A stretch of 64,000 bases of DNA from Novosphingobium sp. KA1 (GTDB lineage Bacteria; Pseudomonadota; Alphaproteobacteria; Sphingomonadales; Sphingomonadaceae), in assembly GCF_017309955.1 (NCBI RefSeq), contig NZ_CP021248.1, positions 1,240,001 through 1,304,000 of the forward strand, written 5' to 3'. Positions 50,608 through 59,932 of this stretch are shown here, piece after piece; position 1 is the stretch's first letter; each line of letters opens with the position of its first letter. The position numbers were made by a program, and so were the translations under genes. The notes under the pieces were generated by a model. That model was not told the origin of the DNA. It ran no database searches and worked only from the letters and a program-made list of their open reading frames with translations.

Positions 50608-50701
50608 GTCCGCCTGCGGACGGCCATCGGCGCTGCGCCCTTCAAAAAGTCCAGCATTCATCGATGTTTAGGCTTTCAAGCAGAGTTGAGGGACACTGTC
50701 C
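50587..50701. promoter_or_regulatory. Divergent control region of two-component pair and ABC efflux operon
   Basis: Two dyads with the same half-site flank this region: GTGTCC-N6-GGACAC at 50587-50604 (inside the first codons of the regulator) and GGACA-C-TGTCC at 50691-50701, just before the adaptor ATG. The Fis-type domain of the adjacent regulator is the obvious ligand. An operator beside each divergent start would allow control of both operons. Confidence 0.6.
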
Positions 50702-50703
50702 TC

Positions 50704-51999
50704 ATGATGACCGAACAGCCCGCACATGCAACTGTTTCCCCCGAGGCGGCGCCCGGCGCCCTGATGGACCGCAAGGTGGAACGCCGCCGCCCGCCGCTGT
50801 GGCGGCGGCCCATGGTGCTGGCGATCGCCGGGGGCGCGGTTGCCGCGGTCCTGCTGTGGCGCATGCTGCCGGCCAGCGGATCCACCGACATCGCCGCCGC
50901 CCAGATCGAGATCGGCACCGCGACCCGCGCGCCTTTTGCGGACTACCTGCCGGTGCGCGCGACGGTCGCTCCCAAAGTGACGACGCTGGTCGGGGTGCTC
51001 TCCGGCGGGCAGGTCGAGAAACTGCTGGTGCAGGACGGCGCCATGGTTTCGGCAGGCCAGCCGCTGGCCGTGCTCGCCAACCCCGAACTGCGGCTCGACG
51101 TGCTGACCCGCGAGGCGCAGATCGCCAGCCAGCTGGGCGGCGTGGCGGGCGAGAACCTGGGGATCGAGCGCAACCGCATCGACCGCGCCGGGCAGGTCGC
51201 CCAGGCCAATTACGACCTCATCCGGGCGCGCCGCGAACTCGCCATCCGCCAGCAGCTCTACGATCAGGGCTACCTCTCCGACGCGGGCGTGCGCAGCTAC
51301 GCCGAAGAGGCCGCCTACCAGCAGAAGCGGCTGGCCCAGCTGCAATCGGGCAGCACCCGCGAGGCCGGGATCACCGCCACCCAGGGCGCCCGCCTCAACG
51401 ACACCCGCGCGCGCCTTGAAAGCAATCTTGCCGCCGTGCGCGCCAGCCTCGATGCGCTGACGATCCGCGCGCCCATGGGCGGACGCCTCACCAACTTCAC
51501 GATCCAGCCCGGACAGGCGCTGAAACCGGGCGACCCGGCCGGGCAGGTCGACAGCGAAGGCTCCTGGAAGCTGACCGCCGATGTCGACGAATATTACCTG
51601 CGCCGCGTGGCTCCCGGCCAGAAGGCGGTGGCCGAAGGCGCGCGCCTGACCGTCTCGAAAGTGCTGCCCGCCGTGAAGGACGGGCGTTTCCGCGCCGAGC
51701 TGGACTTCGTCGGCGCCCCGCCTGCCGGGCTCAACCGGGGGCAGACGGTCGACATCCGCATCACCCTGGGCAGCACCGCCCCGGCACTGGTCGCCCCGGT
51801 CGGCGGCTGGCTGGAGGCAGGTGCCGGCACCTCGGTCTTCGTGCTCGACGCCGACGGTGCCCATGCCCGCCGCCGCACTGTGAAGACCGGCCGCCGCAAT
51901 CCCGAGCAGGTCGAGATCCTGTCCGGCCTCCAGCCGGGCGAGCGCATCGTCACATCCAACACCGCGTCGATCACCGGCGACATCCTCAATCTTCGGTAA
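50704..51999 (+). CDS. Periplasmic adaptor of ABC efflux (HlyD/MacA family)
   Basis: A 431-residue membrane-fusion protein. One N-terminal membrane helix (VLAIAGGAVAAVLLWRML, about residues 33-50) anchors it. Lipoyl-domain halves (SGGQVEKLLVQDGAMVSAGQ and IRAPMGGRLTNFTIQPGQAL) flank a helical hairpin, then a beta-barrel domain (DEYYLRRVAPGQKAVAEGAR). It bridges the inner-membrane transporter to TolC. It is first in an operon adaptor-ATPase-permease-TolC; the ATPase starts 14 bases after its stop. Two in-frame ATGs (50704, 50707) are equally placed. Confidence 0.9.
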   Translation: MMTEQPAHATVSPEAAPGALMDRKVERRRPPLWRRPMVLAIAGGAVAAVLLWRMLPASGSTDIAAAQIEIGTATRAPFADYLPVRATVAPKVTTLVGVLSGGQVEKLLVQDGAMVSAGQPLAVLANPELRLDVLTREAQIASQLGGVAGENLGIERNRIDRAGQVAQANYDLIRARRELAIRQQLYDQGYLSDAGVRSYAEEAAYQQKRLAQLQSGSTREAGITATQGARLNDTRARLESNLAAVRASLDALTIRAPMGGRLTNFTIQPGQALKPGDPAGQVDSEGSWKLTADVDEYYLRRVAPGQKAVAEGARLTVSKVLPAVKDGRFRAELDFVGAPPAGLNRGQTVDIRITLGSTAPALVAPVGGWLEAGAGTSVFVLDADGAHARRRTVKTGRRNPEQVEILSGLQPGERIVTSNTASITGDILNLR

Positions 52000-52013
52000 C
52001 AGGGAACATCCAC

Positions 52014-52691
52014 ATGATCCGACTGGAACAGATCCAGCGCCGCTACGTCTCGGACGAAGTCGAGACGACGGCCCTGCGCGACATCGACCTCGCGGTCGCC
52101 GCCGGCGAATTCCTGGCCGTGATGGGGCCCTCGGGCTGCGGCAAGTCCACCCTGCTCAACACGCTGGGCACCGTCGACCGCCCGACCTCGGGACGCTACC
52201 TGTTCGGCGACCAGGACCTGGCCGCGATGGGCGAGAAGGCGCTCGCCCGGTTTCGCGGGGCGATGCTCGGTTTCGTGTTCCAGAGCTTCAACCTGATCGA
52301 CGAGCTGACGATCGAGGAAAACGTCGCCCTCGGCCTTGCCTACCGGGCCAACGGCGGGGATCGCCGCGCCCGGGTCTCGCAGGCGATGGACAAAGTCGGC
52401 ATCGCCCACCGCGCCCGCCACTTCCCGCACCAGCTGTCGGGCGGCCAGCAGCAGCGCGCCGCGATCGCCCGCGCCATCGTCGGCGATCCGAAGCTGATCC
52501 TGGCCGACGAACCGACCGGCAATCTCGACACGGCCAACGGCGAGCAGGTGATGAACATCCTGCAGGCGCTCAACGAGGAAGGCGCCACCATCGTCATGGT
52601 CACCCACTCGCCAAGCCATGCCGACATGGCCCGGCGCCGCATCGACATGCTGGACGGGCGCATCGTCGCCTCGGCCATGCGCGCGATCTGA
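52014..52691 (+). CDS. ABC transporter ATP-binding protein (MacB/LolD type)
   Basis: A 225-residue ATPase with Walker [14 protein letters not shown]-loop [12 protein letters not shown], signature [15 protein letters not shown], Walker [13 protein letters not shown] and the switch His in [11 protein letters not shown]. It powers the FtsX/MacB-type permease encoded 11 bases downstream. The separate ATPase subunit (MacB fuses the two) is the usual arrangement for this class of operon, which exports peptides, toxins or lipids rather than importing. Confidence 0.95.
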   Translation: MIRLEQIQRRYVSDEVETTALRDIDLAVAAGEFLAVMGPSGCGKSTLLNTLGTVDRPTSGRYLFGDQDLAAMGEKALARFRGAMLGFVFQSFNLIDELTIEENVALGLAYRANGGDRRARVSQAMDKVGIAHRARHFPHQLSGGQQQRAAIARAIVGDPKLILADEPTGNLDTANGEQVMNILQALNEEGATIVMVTHSPSHADMARRRIDMLDGRIVASAMRAI

Positions 52692-52702
52692 AGGGGCCTG
52701 CC

Positions 52703-55123
52703 ATGAACCGCTTCGCGCTGCTTTCGCTCTACCGCTCGCTCACCCGCCACAAGCTCTATGCCGCGCTCAACGTCGGCGGGCTGGCGGTGGGCATCGCGGT
52801 GTTCCTGGTCCTCGGGCTCTATGCCCGGTTCGAGACCAGCTACGAGACATGGCTGCCCCGCCATGACCGCGTCTACGTGGCGCAGACCGTCTGGAACCTG
52901 CCGGAAAGCCCGTTCAACGGCGCCTATCCCTACACGATGGGCGGCCTGCTCGAACAGCTGCGCGAGGACTTTCCCGGGGTCGTCGGCACCCGCATCCGGG
53001 GCGGCCGGAACGGCGGCACGGTCATTCGCGGCGGGGTCGCCACATCGGCCGACGTCGCGCAGGTCGACGCCTCGTTCTTCGATGTCTTCGACCTGCCGAT
53101 GGTGCGCGGCAGCGGCAGCGCGCTGCGCCAGCCCGCCAACGTCCTCATCAGCGAGACGCTGGCGCGCCGGTATTTCGGCACCAGCGATCCCATCGGCCAG
53201 ACCCTGACCATCGCCGTGGACAAGGCCGTCAACTACCGCGTCGCCGGTGTCTTCCGCGACCTGCCCGCCAACAGCGACTTGCGGATTTCGCTGCTGGTGC
53301 CGCTGCCCGCCACGCCGCCCTCGGAGCAATGGTTCCACTGGGGCAGTTCCTCGCTCCAGACCTTCCTGCGCTTCGACACGCCCCAGGCCGCACGCGCGTT
53401 CGAGCAGAAGCTGCCGCCCTTCGTCGACCGGCGCGGCCTCGCCGACATGGGCAAGGATGCCTCCAAGATCCAGCAAATCACGCTGCTCCCGCTCACCCGG
53501 ATGCATCTGGAACCGGCCGGGTCGGCCAGCGCCAGCGCCAAGATCACCGTGGTGACGCTGGCCATCGTCGGCCTGCTCACCCTGCTGGTGGCGATCGTCA
53601 ACTACGTCAACCTGGCGACCGCGCGCGCCAACTTGCGCGCCCGCGAAGTGGCCATGCGCAAGGTCCTGGGCGCGGACCGGCGGGCCCTGGTGCGCCAGTT
53701 CCTCGGCGAGGCAGTGCTGACCGTGGGCATCGCCGCGCTGCTCGGCCTCATTCTCGCCGAACTCAGCCTGCCGCTGGTCAATGCGGCTGGCGGCCTCTCG
53801 CTGACCATCCCTTATGCGCTGGTGGTGCCCGCGCTGATGGTGCTGACGCTGGTCGTCGGCCTGCTGGCGGGCTTCTACCCGGCGCTGCTGCTCTCCCGCT
53901 ATCCGGCGGCCAGCGTGCTGGCCTCCGCCCGCTCGCCCGGCGGCGGGCGCGTCGGCACCCGCGTGCGCGAGGGACTGGTGGTGCTCCAGTTCGGCCTCGC
54001 CATCGCCTTCATGGTCGGCACCGCGGTGCTGGTCGCGCAGACCCGCCATGTCCGCCAGTCCGACCTCGGTTTCCAGCGCGAGGGGCTGATGCTGCTGCTC
54101 TCCACCCGCGACAGTCTGGTCGGCGCGGACCGGACCCGCATGATCGCCGCCGCGATCCGCGACCTGCCCTCGGTGCGCAGCGCCGCGATCGGCAACAATG
54201 CGGCGGGCGGCAGCGGCGAGGACAATGCCGACAACGTCCCTCTCCCCGGTGTTGCCGGTGACGGGCCGTCGCTGCGCTGGATCATCACCGGGCCCGATTT
54301 CTTCAAGGTCTACGGCGCCCGCGTCCTGGCCGGGCGCGTGTTCGACGCGGCGCACCGCGACGACGACGCACTGGCGCGCGACATGGCCAGCGGCATCAAC
54401 ATCGTGATCAACCGCCAGGCCGTGTCGACGCTGGGCTTCCGCTCGCCGCAGGAGGCGATCGGCAAGACCGTCGGCGGAAAGCGCCCGCGCACGATCATCG
54501 GCGTGGTCGAGGACATGCGCTTCTTTTCCCCGCGCCAGCCCAACAGCGCGACCTATTATGTCTATTACAGCCAGCCGGAGAAGGCCCTCACGGCGGTCGT
54601 CTCGATCCGCTACACCGGCGATCCGCGCGTGACGATGGATGCCCTGCGCACGATCTGGCAGCGCAGCGTGCCGCAAGTGCCGTTCGAGGCGGCGACCGCC
54701 GATACCCAGCTTACCAAGTTCTACGAGGCGGACGACCGGGCGACCCGGCTCTTCGCGATCGGCGCGGGGCTGGCGGTGCTGATCGGCTGCGTCGGGCTCT
54801 GGGGGCTGGCCTCGTACAATACCCAGATGCGGATCAAGGAAATCGGCATCCGCAAGACGCTGGGCGCCTCCTCGGCCGACATCGCAAGGCTGCTGGTCGG
54901 CCAGTTCCTGCGGCCGGTGCTGCTTGCCAATCTCGTGGCCTGGCCGCTGGCCTTTGTCGCCATGCGGACATGGCTGACCGGCTTCGACGACCGCGTGGCG
55001 CTCTCGCCGCTGTTCTTCATCGGCGGCAGCGTCCTGGCGACGGTGATCGCGGTGCTGACGGTGCTGGGGCAATCGCTGCGTGCCAGCCGCGCGGCTCCGG
55101 CCTGGGCGCTGCGCCATGAGTAG
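52703..55123 (+). CDS. ABC transporter permease, FtsX/MacB type, duplicated
   Basis: An 806-residue permease of the type with two MacB periplasmic-core and FtsX domains in tandem. The first membrane segment is VGGLAVGIAVFLVLGLYARF. The FtsX domains carry ARANLRAREVAMRKVLGADR near residue 310 and NTQMRIKEIGIRKTLGASSA near residue 710, the same motif repeated, which supports duplication. It works with the ATPase and the adaptor as a mechanotransmission-type efflux machine. Its stop overlaps the TolC start by eight bases. Confidence 0.92.
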   Translation: MNRFALLSLYRSLTRHKLYAALNVGGLAVGIAVFLVLGLYARFETSYETWLPRHDRVYVAQTVWNLPESPFNGAYPYTMGGLLEQLREDFPGVVGTRIRGGRNGGTVIRGGVATSADVAQVDASFFDVFDLPMVRGSGSALRQPANVLISETLARRYFGTSDPIGQTLTIAVDKAVNYRVAGVFRDLPANSDLRISLLVPLPATPPSEQWFHWGSSSLQTFLRFDTPQAARAFEQKLPPFVDRRGLADMGKDASKIQQITLLPLTRMHLEPAGSASASAKITVVTLAIVGLLTLLVAIVNYVNLATARANLRAREVAMRKVLGADRRALVRQFLGEAVLTVGIAALLGLILAELSLPLVNAAGGLSLTIPYALVVPALMVLTLVVGLLAGFYPALLLSRYPAASVLASARSPGGGRVGTRVREGLVVLQFGLAIAFMVGTAVLVAQTRHVRQSDLGFQREGLMLLLSTRDSLVGADRTRMIAAAIRDLPSVRSAAIGNNAAGGSGEDNADNVPLPGVAGDGPSLRWIITGPDFFKVYGARVLAGRVFDAAHRDDDALARDMASGINIVINRQAVSTLGFRSPQEAIGKTVGGKRPRTIIGVVEDMRFFSPRQPNSATYYVYYSQPEKALTAVVSIRYTGDPRVTMDALRTIWQRSVPQVPFEAATADTQLTKFYEADDRATRLFAIGAGLAVLIGCVGLWGLASYNTQMRIKEIGIRKTLGASSADIARLLVGQFLRPVLLANLVAWPLAFVAMRTWLTGFDDRVALSPLFFIGGSVLATVIAVLTVLGQSLRASRAAPAWALRHE

Positions 55124-56426
55124 GCGCACCCTGTCCTGCGGGGCGGCCCAGTGTGTGGCCCGGTGTGCGCCCCTGCTGCCCGCCCTGCTGCTCCTTTCGC
55201 CGTTCATCCCGCCGTTGATCCCACGGGCCTCGGCCGAGACCCTCGGCGAGGCCATCGCCGCGGCCTACGAGACCAACCCGCAACTGGCCGCCGCCCGCGC
55301 CCGGCAGGAAGCGCTTGCCGAGACGCCCGAGCAGGAACGCGCGCTGGCGCGGCCCACGCTGTCGGTCGAGGGCAATGGCGGGTACGACCGGCAGGGCTAC
55401 GGCAAGGCGGCCTCGCTCACCGCGAACCTCGCCCTGCCGATCTGGACCGGCGGCCGCGTGTCCTCGGCCCTGCGCGCGGCCAACGGCGACGTCGCCGCCG
55501 GCGAGCAGGCCCTGCGCGACAGCGAGGCCGCCATCCTGCAGGGCGTGGTCTCCGCCTATGCCGCGCTGCTCTACAACCAGCAGGCCGTGGAAGTCGCCCG
55601 CGTCGGCATCCAGCGGCTCGACACGCAAGTGGCCGAGACCCGCGCCCGCTACGACCTCGGACAGGCGACCCGCACCGACGTCGCGCAGCTCGAGGCGCAG
55701 CGCGCCACCGTCGTCGCCAACCTCGCCGATGCCGAAGGCGCGCTGGCCACGGCGGAGGCGACGTACCGCGCGGCGGTGGGGCACGACGCGGGCACGCTGG
55801 TGCCCGATGTGCCGCCGCCGGCGGCGCTACCGGCGAGCAGGGACGAGGCGCGGCGCGCGGCGGAAGCTGCCAATCCCGCCCTGCTCCAGCAACGCCTCGC
55901 GGTGGCCGCTTCGGCGGCGCGGATCGACCGGGCGCGGGCGGAAGGCGCCCCCTCGATCGATCTGGGCGGTGCGCTGGGGCGGGGCGAGCGCTGGACGGAC
56001 GGCAGGCTCGACGATTTCGAGAATGCCGCTTCGGTGGGGATCACACTGCGGGTCCCCCTGCTGACCGGCGGCCTCGTCGCGTCGCGGGTGCGCCAGGCGG
56101 AAGCGAACAACCGTGCCGAGCGGTTTCAGGCCGATGCCGCCGAGCGCGACGCCATGCGCGGCGCCGACACCGCCTGGGCCGCGCTGAATGCAGCCGGGGC
56201 GCGCCTGCGCGCCAACACCGAGGGGCTGGCCGCCGCCGACCTTGCGCTCAAGGGGGTGCGGGCGGAATATGCATTCGGCCTGCGTTCGACTGTCGACATC
56301 CTTGTCGCCGACCAGAGCCTGCGCGCCGCCCAGCTGGCCGTCGCCCTCGCGAAATCGGACGTCCTGGTGGCTGAGGCCGGCTTGCTGCGGGCAGTGGGAC
56401 GGCTGGGGCGCACGGCCTACGAGTAA
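55116..56426 (+). CDS. TolC-family outer-membrane efflux protein
   Basis: A 436-residue outer-membrane channel. ATG 55116 lies within the permease stop overlap (ATGAGTAG); the protein has a long signal peptide (to about ASAETL). TolC repeat motifs: LGEAIAAAYETNPQLAAARA at the start of the mature part, then YDLGQATRTDVAQLEAQRAT in the first repeat and EYAFGLRSTVDILVADQSLR in the second, the usual alpha-barrel helices. It provides the exit duct for the ABC pump. The mature length fits TolC. A BASS transporter converges on it 20 bases later. Confidence 0.93.
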   Translation: MSRRTLSCGAAQCVARCAPLLPALLLLSPFIPPLIPRASAETLGEAIAAAYETNPQLAAARARQEALAETPEQERALARPTLSVEGNGGYDRQGYGKAASLTANLALPIWTGGRVSSALRAANGDVAAGEQALRDSEAAILQGVVSAYAALLYNQQAVEVARVGIQRLDTQVAETRARYDLGQATRTDVAQLEAQRATVVANLADAEGALATAEATYRAAVGHDAGTLVPDVPPPAALPASRDEARRAAEAANPALLQQRLAVAASAARIDRARAEGAPSIDLGGALGRGERWTDGRLDDFENAASVGITLRVPLLTGGLVASRVRQAEANNRAERFQADAAERDAMRGADTAWAALNAAGARLRANTEGLAAADLALKGVRAEYAFGLRSTVDILVADQSLRAAQLAVALAKSDVLVAEAGLLRAVGRLGRTAYE

Positions 56427-56446
56427 TCCCCCAGCCTGCCACCCGC

Positions 56447-57448
56447 TCATGGTAGCCTGCGGGCGCCTTGCAAAGCGGAGTCCTGGCGCCGGCCGTAGCG
56501 CCGCGCCAGCCCCGCGCAGACGAACAGCTGGGCCTGATGGAACAGCATCAGCGGCAGCACGATCAGGCCCACGGCATGGCCGGGAAACAGGATCGCCGCC
56601 ATCGGGATGCCGCCCGCCATGCTCTTTTTCGATCCGCAGAACACGATGGCGATCTCGTCCTCCTTCGAGAAGGCCAGCGCCCGGCTGGCCCAGGTGGTGA
56701 CAAGCAGGACCAGTGCCAGAACCGCCAGGTCGATCAGCAGCACGAGCGCGATGCTGGCGGGCGAAAGCTGGTGCCAGATCCCGGCCACCATGCCCGCGCT
56801 GAAGGCGGCATAGACCACCACCAGCACCGATCCGCGATCGACGACCGCGGTCAGCAGCGCATGACGGGAGAGCCAGGCGCCGATCCACGGGCGCAGGGCC
56901 TGTCCCACCGCGAAGGGCAGCAGAATCTGCAGCGCGATGTCCTCCAGCGCCTGCAGCGAAAAGCCGCCGCTGGCCGCTGGCAGCAATTGCGAGACGAGGA
57001 TCGGCGTCAGGAACACGCCCAGCACGTTGGACAGCGAGGCGCTGCACAGCGCGCCGGGCACGTTGCCGCGCGCGATCGCGGTGAAGGCAATGGAGGATTG
57101 CACGGTCGAGGGCAGCAGGCAGAGGAACAGCAGCCCGGTGACGATATCGCCCGGCAGGTGGCCCCGCAGCAGCAGCGTCATGACGATGCCGATCAGCGGG
57201 AACAGCATGTAGGTGCTGGCAAAGATCAGCGCCTGCAACCGCCAGTGCGACAGTCCCGACCAGATCGCCTGCGGTTTCAGCCGCGCCCCGTAGAGCAGGA
57301 ACAGCAGGGCGACGGCAAGGTTGACCGCCCGGTCGACCACCCCGCTCGCCCGCCCCGTCGCAGGCATCAGCGCGGCAAGCGCAACGGTGCCGATCAGCAA
57401 GAGCAGGTAGGGATCGAGGCGGGAACGGATCGTCGTCAGCAGGGCCAT
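56447..57448 (-). CDS. Bile acid:sodium symporter family protein (BASS/SBF-like)
   Basis: A 333-residue, about ten-helix carrier, start ATG 57448. The conserved LLFLLYGARLKPQAIWSGLS, then FLCLLPSTVQSSIAFTAIAR and FCGSKKSMAGGIPMAAILFP blocks are typical of the PF13593 branch (YfeH/P7C3-like). The substrate (organic acids or sulfated molecules) is unknown. It is divergent from a LysR gene with 88 bases between starts, which points to that regulator as controller. Downstream it converges with the TolC gene. Confidence 0.88.
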   Translation of the reverse strand: MALLTTIRSRLDPYLLLLIGTVALAALMPATGRASGVVDRAVNLAVALLFLLYGARLKPQAIWSGLSHWRLQALIFASTYMLFPLIGIVMTLLLRGHLPGDIVTGLLFLCLLPSTVQSSIAFTAIARGNVPGALCSASLSNVLGVFLTPILVSQLLPAASGGFSLQALEDIALQILLPFAVGQALRPWIGAWLSRHALLTAVVDRGSVLVVVYAAFSAGMVAGIWHQLSPASIALVLLIDLAVLALVLLVTTWASRALAFSKEDEIAIVFCGSKKSMAGGIPMAAILFPGHAVGLIVLPLMLFHQAQLFVCAGLARRYGRRQDSALQGARRLP

Positions 57449-57536
57449 GGAAAGTCTCGTCTGGGAAGACGGCCCATCTGCGCTTGCGGGCAATGATCGA
57501 CAATCCCGATAGCCACGATAACACTTATCATGAATA

Positions 57537-58400
57537 ATGATGACCATGTCCGTTCCGAACCTCATTCCGGTCGATCTCCTCCAGGCCTTCGTGGCAGTGG
57601 TCGACGCCGGCAGCTTCACCCGCGCGGCGCGCGCGCTCGGCCTGCGCCAGTCGACCGTCAGCCAGCAGATCGGGCGTCTCGAAACGCTCGCCGGGCGGCG
57701 CTTGCTCGACCGCGACACGCACCGCATGGCGCTGACGCCCTCGGGCGAGCGGCTGCTGGACCAGGCCCGCGCGATCATCGATTCGCATGTCCGGCTGGGC
57801 CAGACCCTGTCCGAAGCGCCCCTGCGCGGGCGGCTGCGCCTCGGGGCCTCGGAGGACTTCGTGCTGTCCGCCCTGCCCGACGTGCTCGCCACGTTCGCGC
57901 GGCGCCATCCCGAGGTCGATCTGGAACTGAGCGGGGGCCTCAGCCACGACCTCTACGATGCCTTCGACGCCGGGCGGCTCGACGTCATTTTCGTCAAGCG
58001 CCGGGCCGGTGACCGGCGCGGCACGAGGGCATGGCAGGAGCCGATCCGCTGGATCGCGCATCCGGAATTTCACCTCGATGCCCATGCACCGCTGCCGCTG
58101 CTGCTCTACCCCCCGCCCAGCGTCACCCGCGCCAGGGCGCTGGAAACGCTGGAAGGCTGCGGGCGTGACTGGCGGATCGCCTTCACCAGCGCCAGCCTCG
58201 CCGGGCTCAGCGCGGCGGCACGCGCGGGGATCGGCATCATGCCCCATTCGGAACGGCTGATGCCGCGCGGGCTGGCGGTCGTCCCTGCGGGAGCCACCCT
58301 GCCTGCCCTGCCGGACGTCGAATTTGTCGTGATCGGGCCGGGGCCGGGCAATCCTGCCGCCGACGGCCTGATCGCGACGATGCTGCAATGGGCGGTGTAA
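57537..58400 (+). CDS. LysR-family transcriptional regulator
   Basis: A 287-residue LysR regulator (LIPVDLLQAFVAVVDAGSFT, then LGLRQSTVSQQIGRLETLAG). ATG 57537, 57540 or 57546 are all possible; none has a strong ribosome site. The region upstream is AT-rich with TTAT-N5-ATAA (about 57525-57537), a small dyad. It is divergent from the BASS carrier gene, its likely target. The effector is unknown. Confidence 0.88.
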   Translation: MMTMSVPNLIPVDLLQAFVAVVDAGSFTRAARALGLRQSTVSQQIGRLETLAGRRLLDRDTHRMALTPSGERLLDQARAIIDSHVRLGQTLSEAPLRGRLRLGASEDFVLSALPDVLATFARRHPEVDLELSGGLSHDLYDAFDAGRLDVIFVKRRAGDRRGTRAWQEPIRWIAHPEFHLDAHAPLPLLLYPPPSVTRARALETLEGCGRDWRIAFTSASLAGLSAAARAGIGIMPHSERLMPRGLAVVPAGATLPALPDVEFVVIGPGPGNPAADGLIATMLQWAV

Positions 58401-58535
58401 GGCAGCGATTGCCGCGACGCTGCGGGATAGCGGCGGCCGTGCAATGCGGTTGACCTTGGCGGCGCAGGCACTAGATCATGTGGAACGGGTGGGTAAGCGT
58501 CCCTCTAAGTGGGGCGAACGAACGGATTACGAACT

Positions 58536-59318
58536 ATGACGGCACAGCGCGAAGACAAGGCCGATGTCGAAGTGAAAGGCACGCAGACCTTGATGCGTGC
58601 GCTGGACATCATGGATGAGGTGATCGACGGGCCGATCCGCGCCGCCGATCTCGCCCGCAAGCTGGGCATGAGCAAGACCACCGCGCATCGCCTTGCCCAG
58701 GCGCTGAAATCGCGCGGCTATCTCTCGGTGACCAATGATGGCTTCGGGCTCGGCCCCAAGCTGCTCGAACTGGGCGTCATGGCCACCCAGCAGATCGACT
58801 ACGTGCGCGTGGCGCGTCCGTTCATGGAAAAGCTGTCGGAGGACACCGGCTTCTGCGTCTTCGTGGGCAAACGCGAGGGCGACTGGTCCCGCCACCTCGA
58901 CCGCGTGACCGGCCGCCAGCGCCTGCGCGTCGCCACCGCCCCGGGCGACCGCCGCCCGATCGCCGAGACGGGTCTTGGCAAGGCGCTGCTGCTCGATGAG
59001 CCGGAAGAGGTCTGGGAAGACCTCTACCGCCAGGCGAGCGGCGGCAAGGTTTCGGCCAGGGCGATGAAGGACTACGTGGCGCAGATGCGCGTGCACAAGG
59101 CGCGGGGCTATGTGCTGCACGACAGCGAACTGGGCGACGGCGTGCGTTCCATCGCCGCGCCGATCCGCGATGCCCGCCGCCAGATCTGCATCGCCCTCTC
59201 CATCGCCAGCGCCGCGCACTACCTGACCGACGACATCGTCGACGACCTCGCCGCCGCGATCGTCGCCACGGCGGGCGAGATCGGCGAGGCCGTCGGCTAC
59301 CGCGCGCCGCGGGGATGA
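58536..59318 (+). CDS. IclR-family transcriptional regulator
   Basis: A 260-residue regulator starting at ATG 58536 (GTG 58509 is a weaker choice). The winged helix-turn-helix is VKGTQTLMRALDIMDEVIDG, then LARKLGMSKTTAHRLAQALK, and the IclR effector domain follows (QRLRVATAPGDRRPIAETGL, GKALLL). IclR proteins such as KdgR sense sugar-acid intermediates, and the gene lies about 11 kb from the uronate genes, so a link is possible but not shown. A hairpin (CGGGCTT-GTTG-AAGCCCG, 59378-59395) follows. Confidence 0.9.
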   Translation: MTAQREDKADVEVKGTQTLMRALDIMDEVIDGPIRAADLARKLGMSKTTAHRLAQALKSRGYLSVTNDGFGLGPKLLELGVMATQQIDYVRVARPFMEKLSEDTGFCVFVGKREGDWSRHLDRVTGRQRLRVATAPGDRRPIAETGLGKALLLDEPEEVWEDLYRQASGGKVSARAMKDYVAQMRVHKARGYVLHDSELGDGVRSIAAPIRDARRQICIALSIASAAHYLTDDIVDDLAAAIVATAGEIGEAVGYRAPRG

Positions 59319-59746
59319 ACGGTCGGGGGCGGCGAACAGGAACGCCGCGTTTGCTGACCTCGCAATCCCGCGCAGGCCGGGCTTGTTGAAGCCCGCCGCA
59401 GCAACGCGCTGTGACAAGGCCGACCAGAGGATAGTCACGCCCCGCGTGCGGGCTTCGACAAGCTCAGCCTGAGCGGGGTTGGGTTAAAACACGGAGCGGC
59501 AGGACGCGTTCCGTGGCGGACGTTTGTTGAACATCGCAATTTTTCAGATAGCGGCCATTCTGAAATTCCATAAGCTGACCGGATGGAACATCGGTTCTTC
59601 GCTATCCCAGTTATCTCCCTTTGCCTTGCAGCTTGCGGGGGCTCGCCGTCAATCACTCGGATCGAGCTTAAGAGCCCGCGCCGAAAGTTGTTGAGCAATA
59701 CCAGCATGTTGTGATTCACGCCGTCCTGCGAGAGATGGAGTGATCA
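59319..59746. repeat. Gene-free region with REP-like palindrome
   Basis: No gene is supported. CCCCGC (59440-59445) and GCGGGG (59473-59478) close a REP-like palindrome containing GCTCAG-C-CTGAGC (59462-59474) and the string CTTCGACAAGCTCAGCCTGA, a repeat I recognise as frequent between genes in sphingomonad genomes. A second, unrelated hairpin lies at 59378-59395. Bases from about 59600 probably include the left end of the IS5-type element whose transposase starts at 59747. Confidence 0.5.
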
Positions 59747-59917
59747 ATGACATGGACTGGTATTGCCCGGCAGGAGCATAGCCGGAAAGGATTGCGCTAT
59801 TCCAGTGATATGACGGACCGTGAGTGGTCTTTGGCGGAGCCGTTCATCCCGCCGGCCAAGCGCGGAGGTCGTCGTCGGACGACAGACATGCGCGAGGTGG
59901 TGAATGCCTTGCTTTGA
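59747..59917 (+). pseudogene. IS5-family transposase, N-terminal fragment
   Basis: A 56-residue piece: RKGLRYSSDMTDREWSLAEP, then RRRTTDMREVVNALL, is the DNA-binding N-terminus of an IS5-type (IS427/ISL2-like) transposase. The frame is cut at about residue 56 by the IS3-family element, whose first three bases (TGA) supply the stop codon. The catalytic DDE domain is absent, and no matching 3' part is seen beyond the IS3 element, so the insertion was followed by loss of the rest. Confidence 0.8.
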
Positions 59918-59932
59918 GTAGCCCCTAGTTTT

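Noticed and set aside
52340-55255. 971-codon minus-strand frame opposite the ABC permease
   Set aside because: Antisense shadow of ATPase and permease genes that have all expected motifs.
59440-59478. CRISPR-like repeat
   Set aside because: A single palindromic unit with no repeated spacing; it is REP-like.
59435-59719. Minus-strand frame of 94 codons before the IS5 fragment
   Set aside because: Its N-terminal end (in LRLSLSKPARG) is the translated REP-like palindrome; the rest has no family match.
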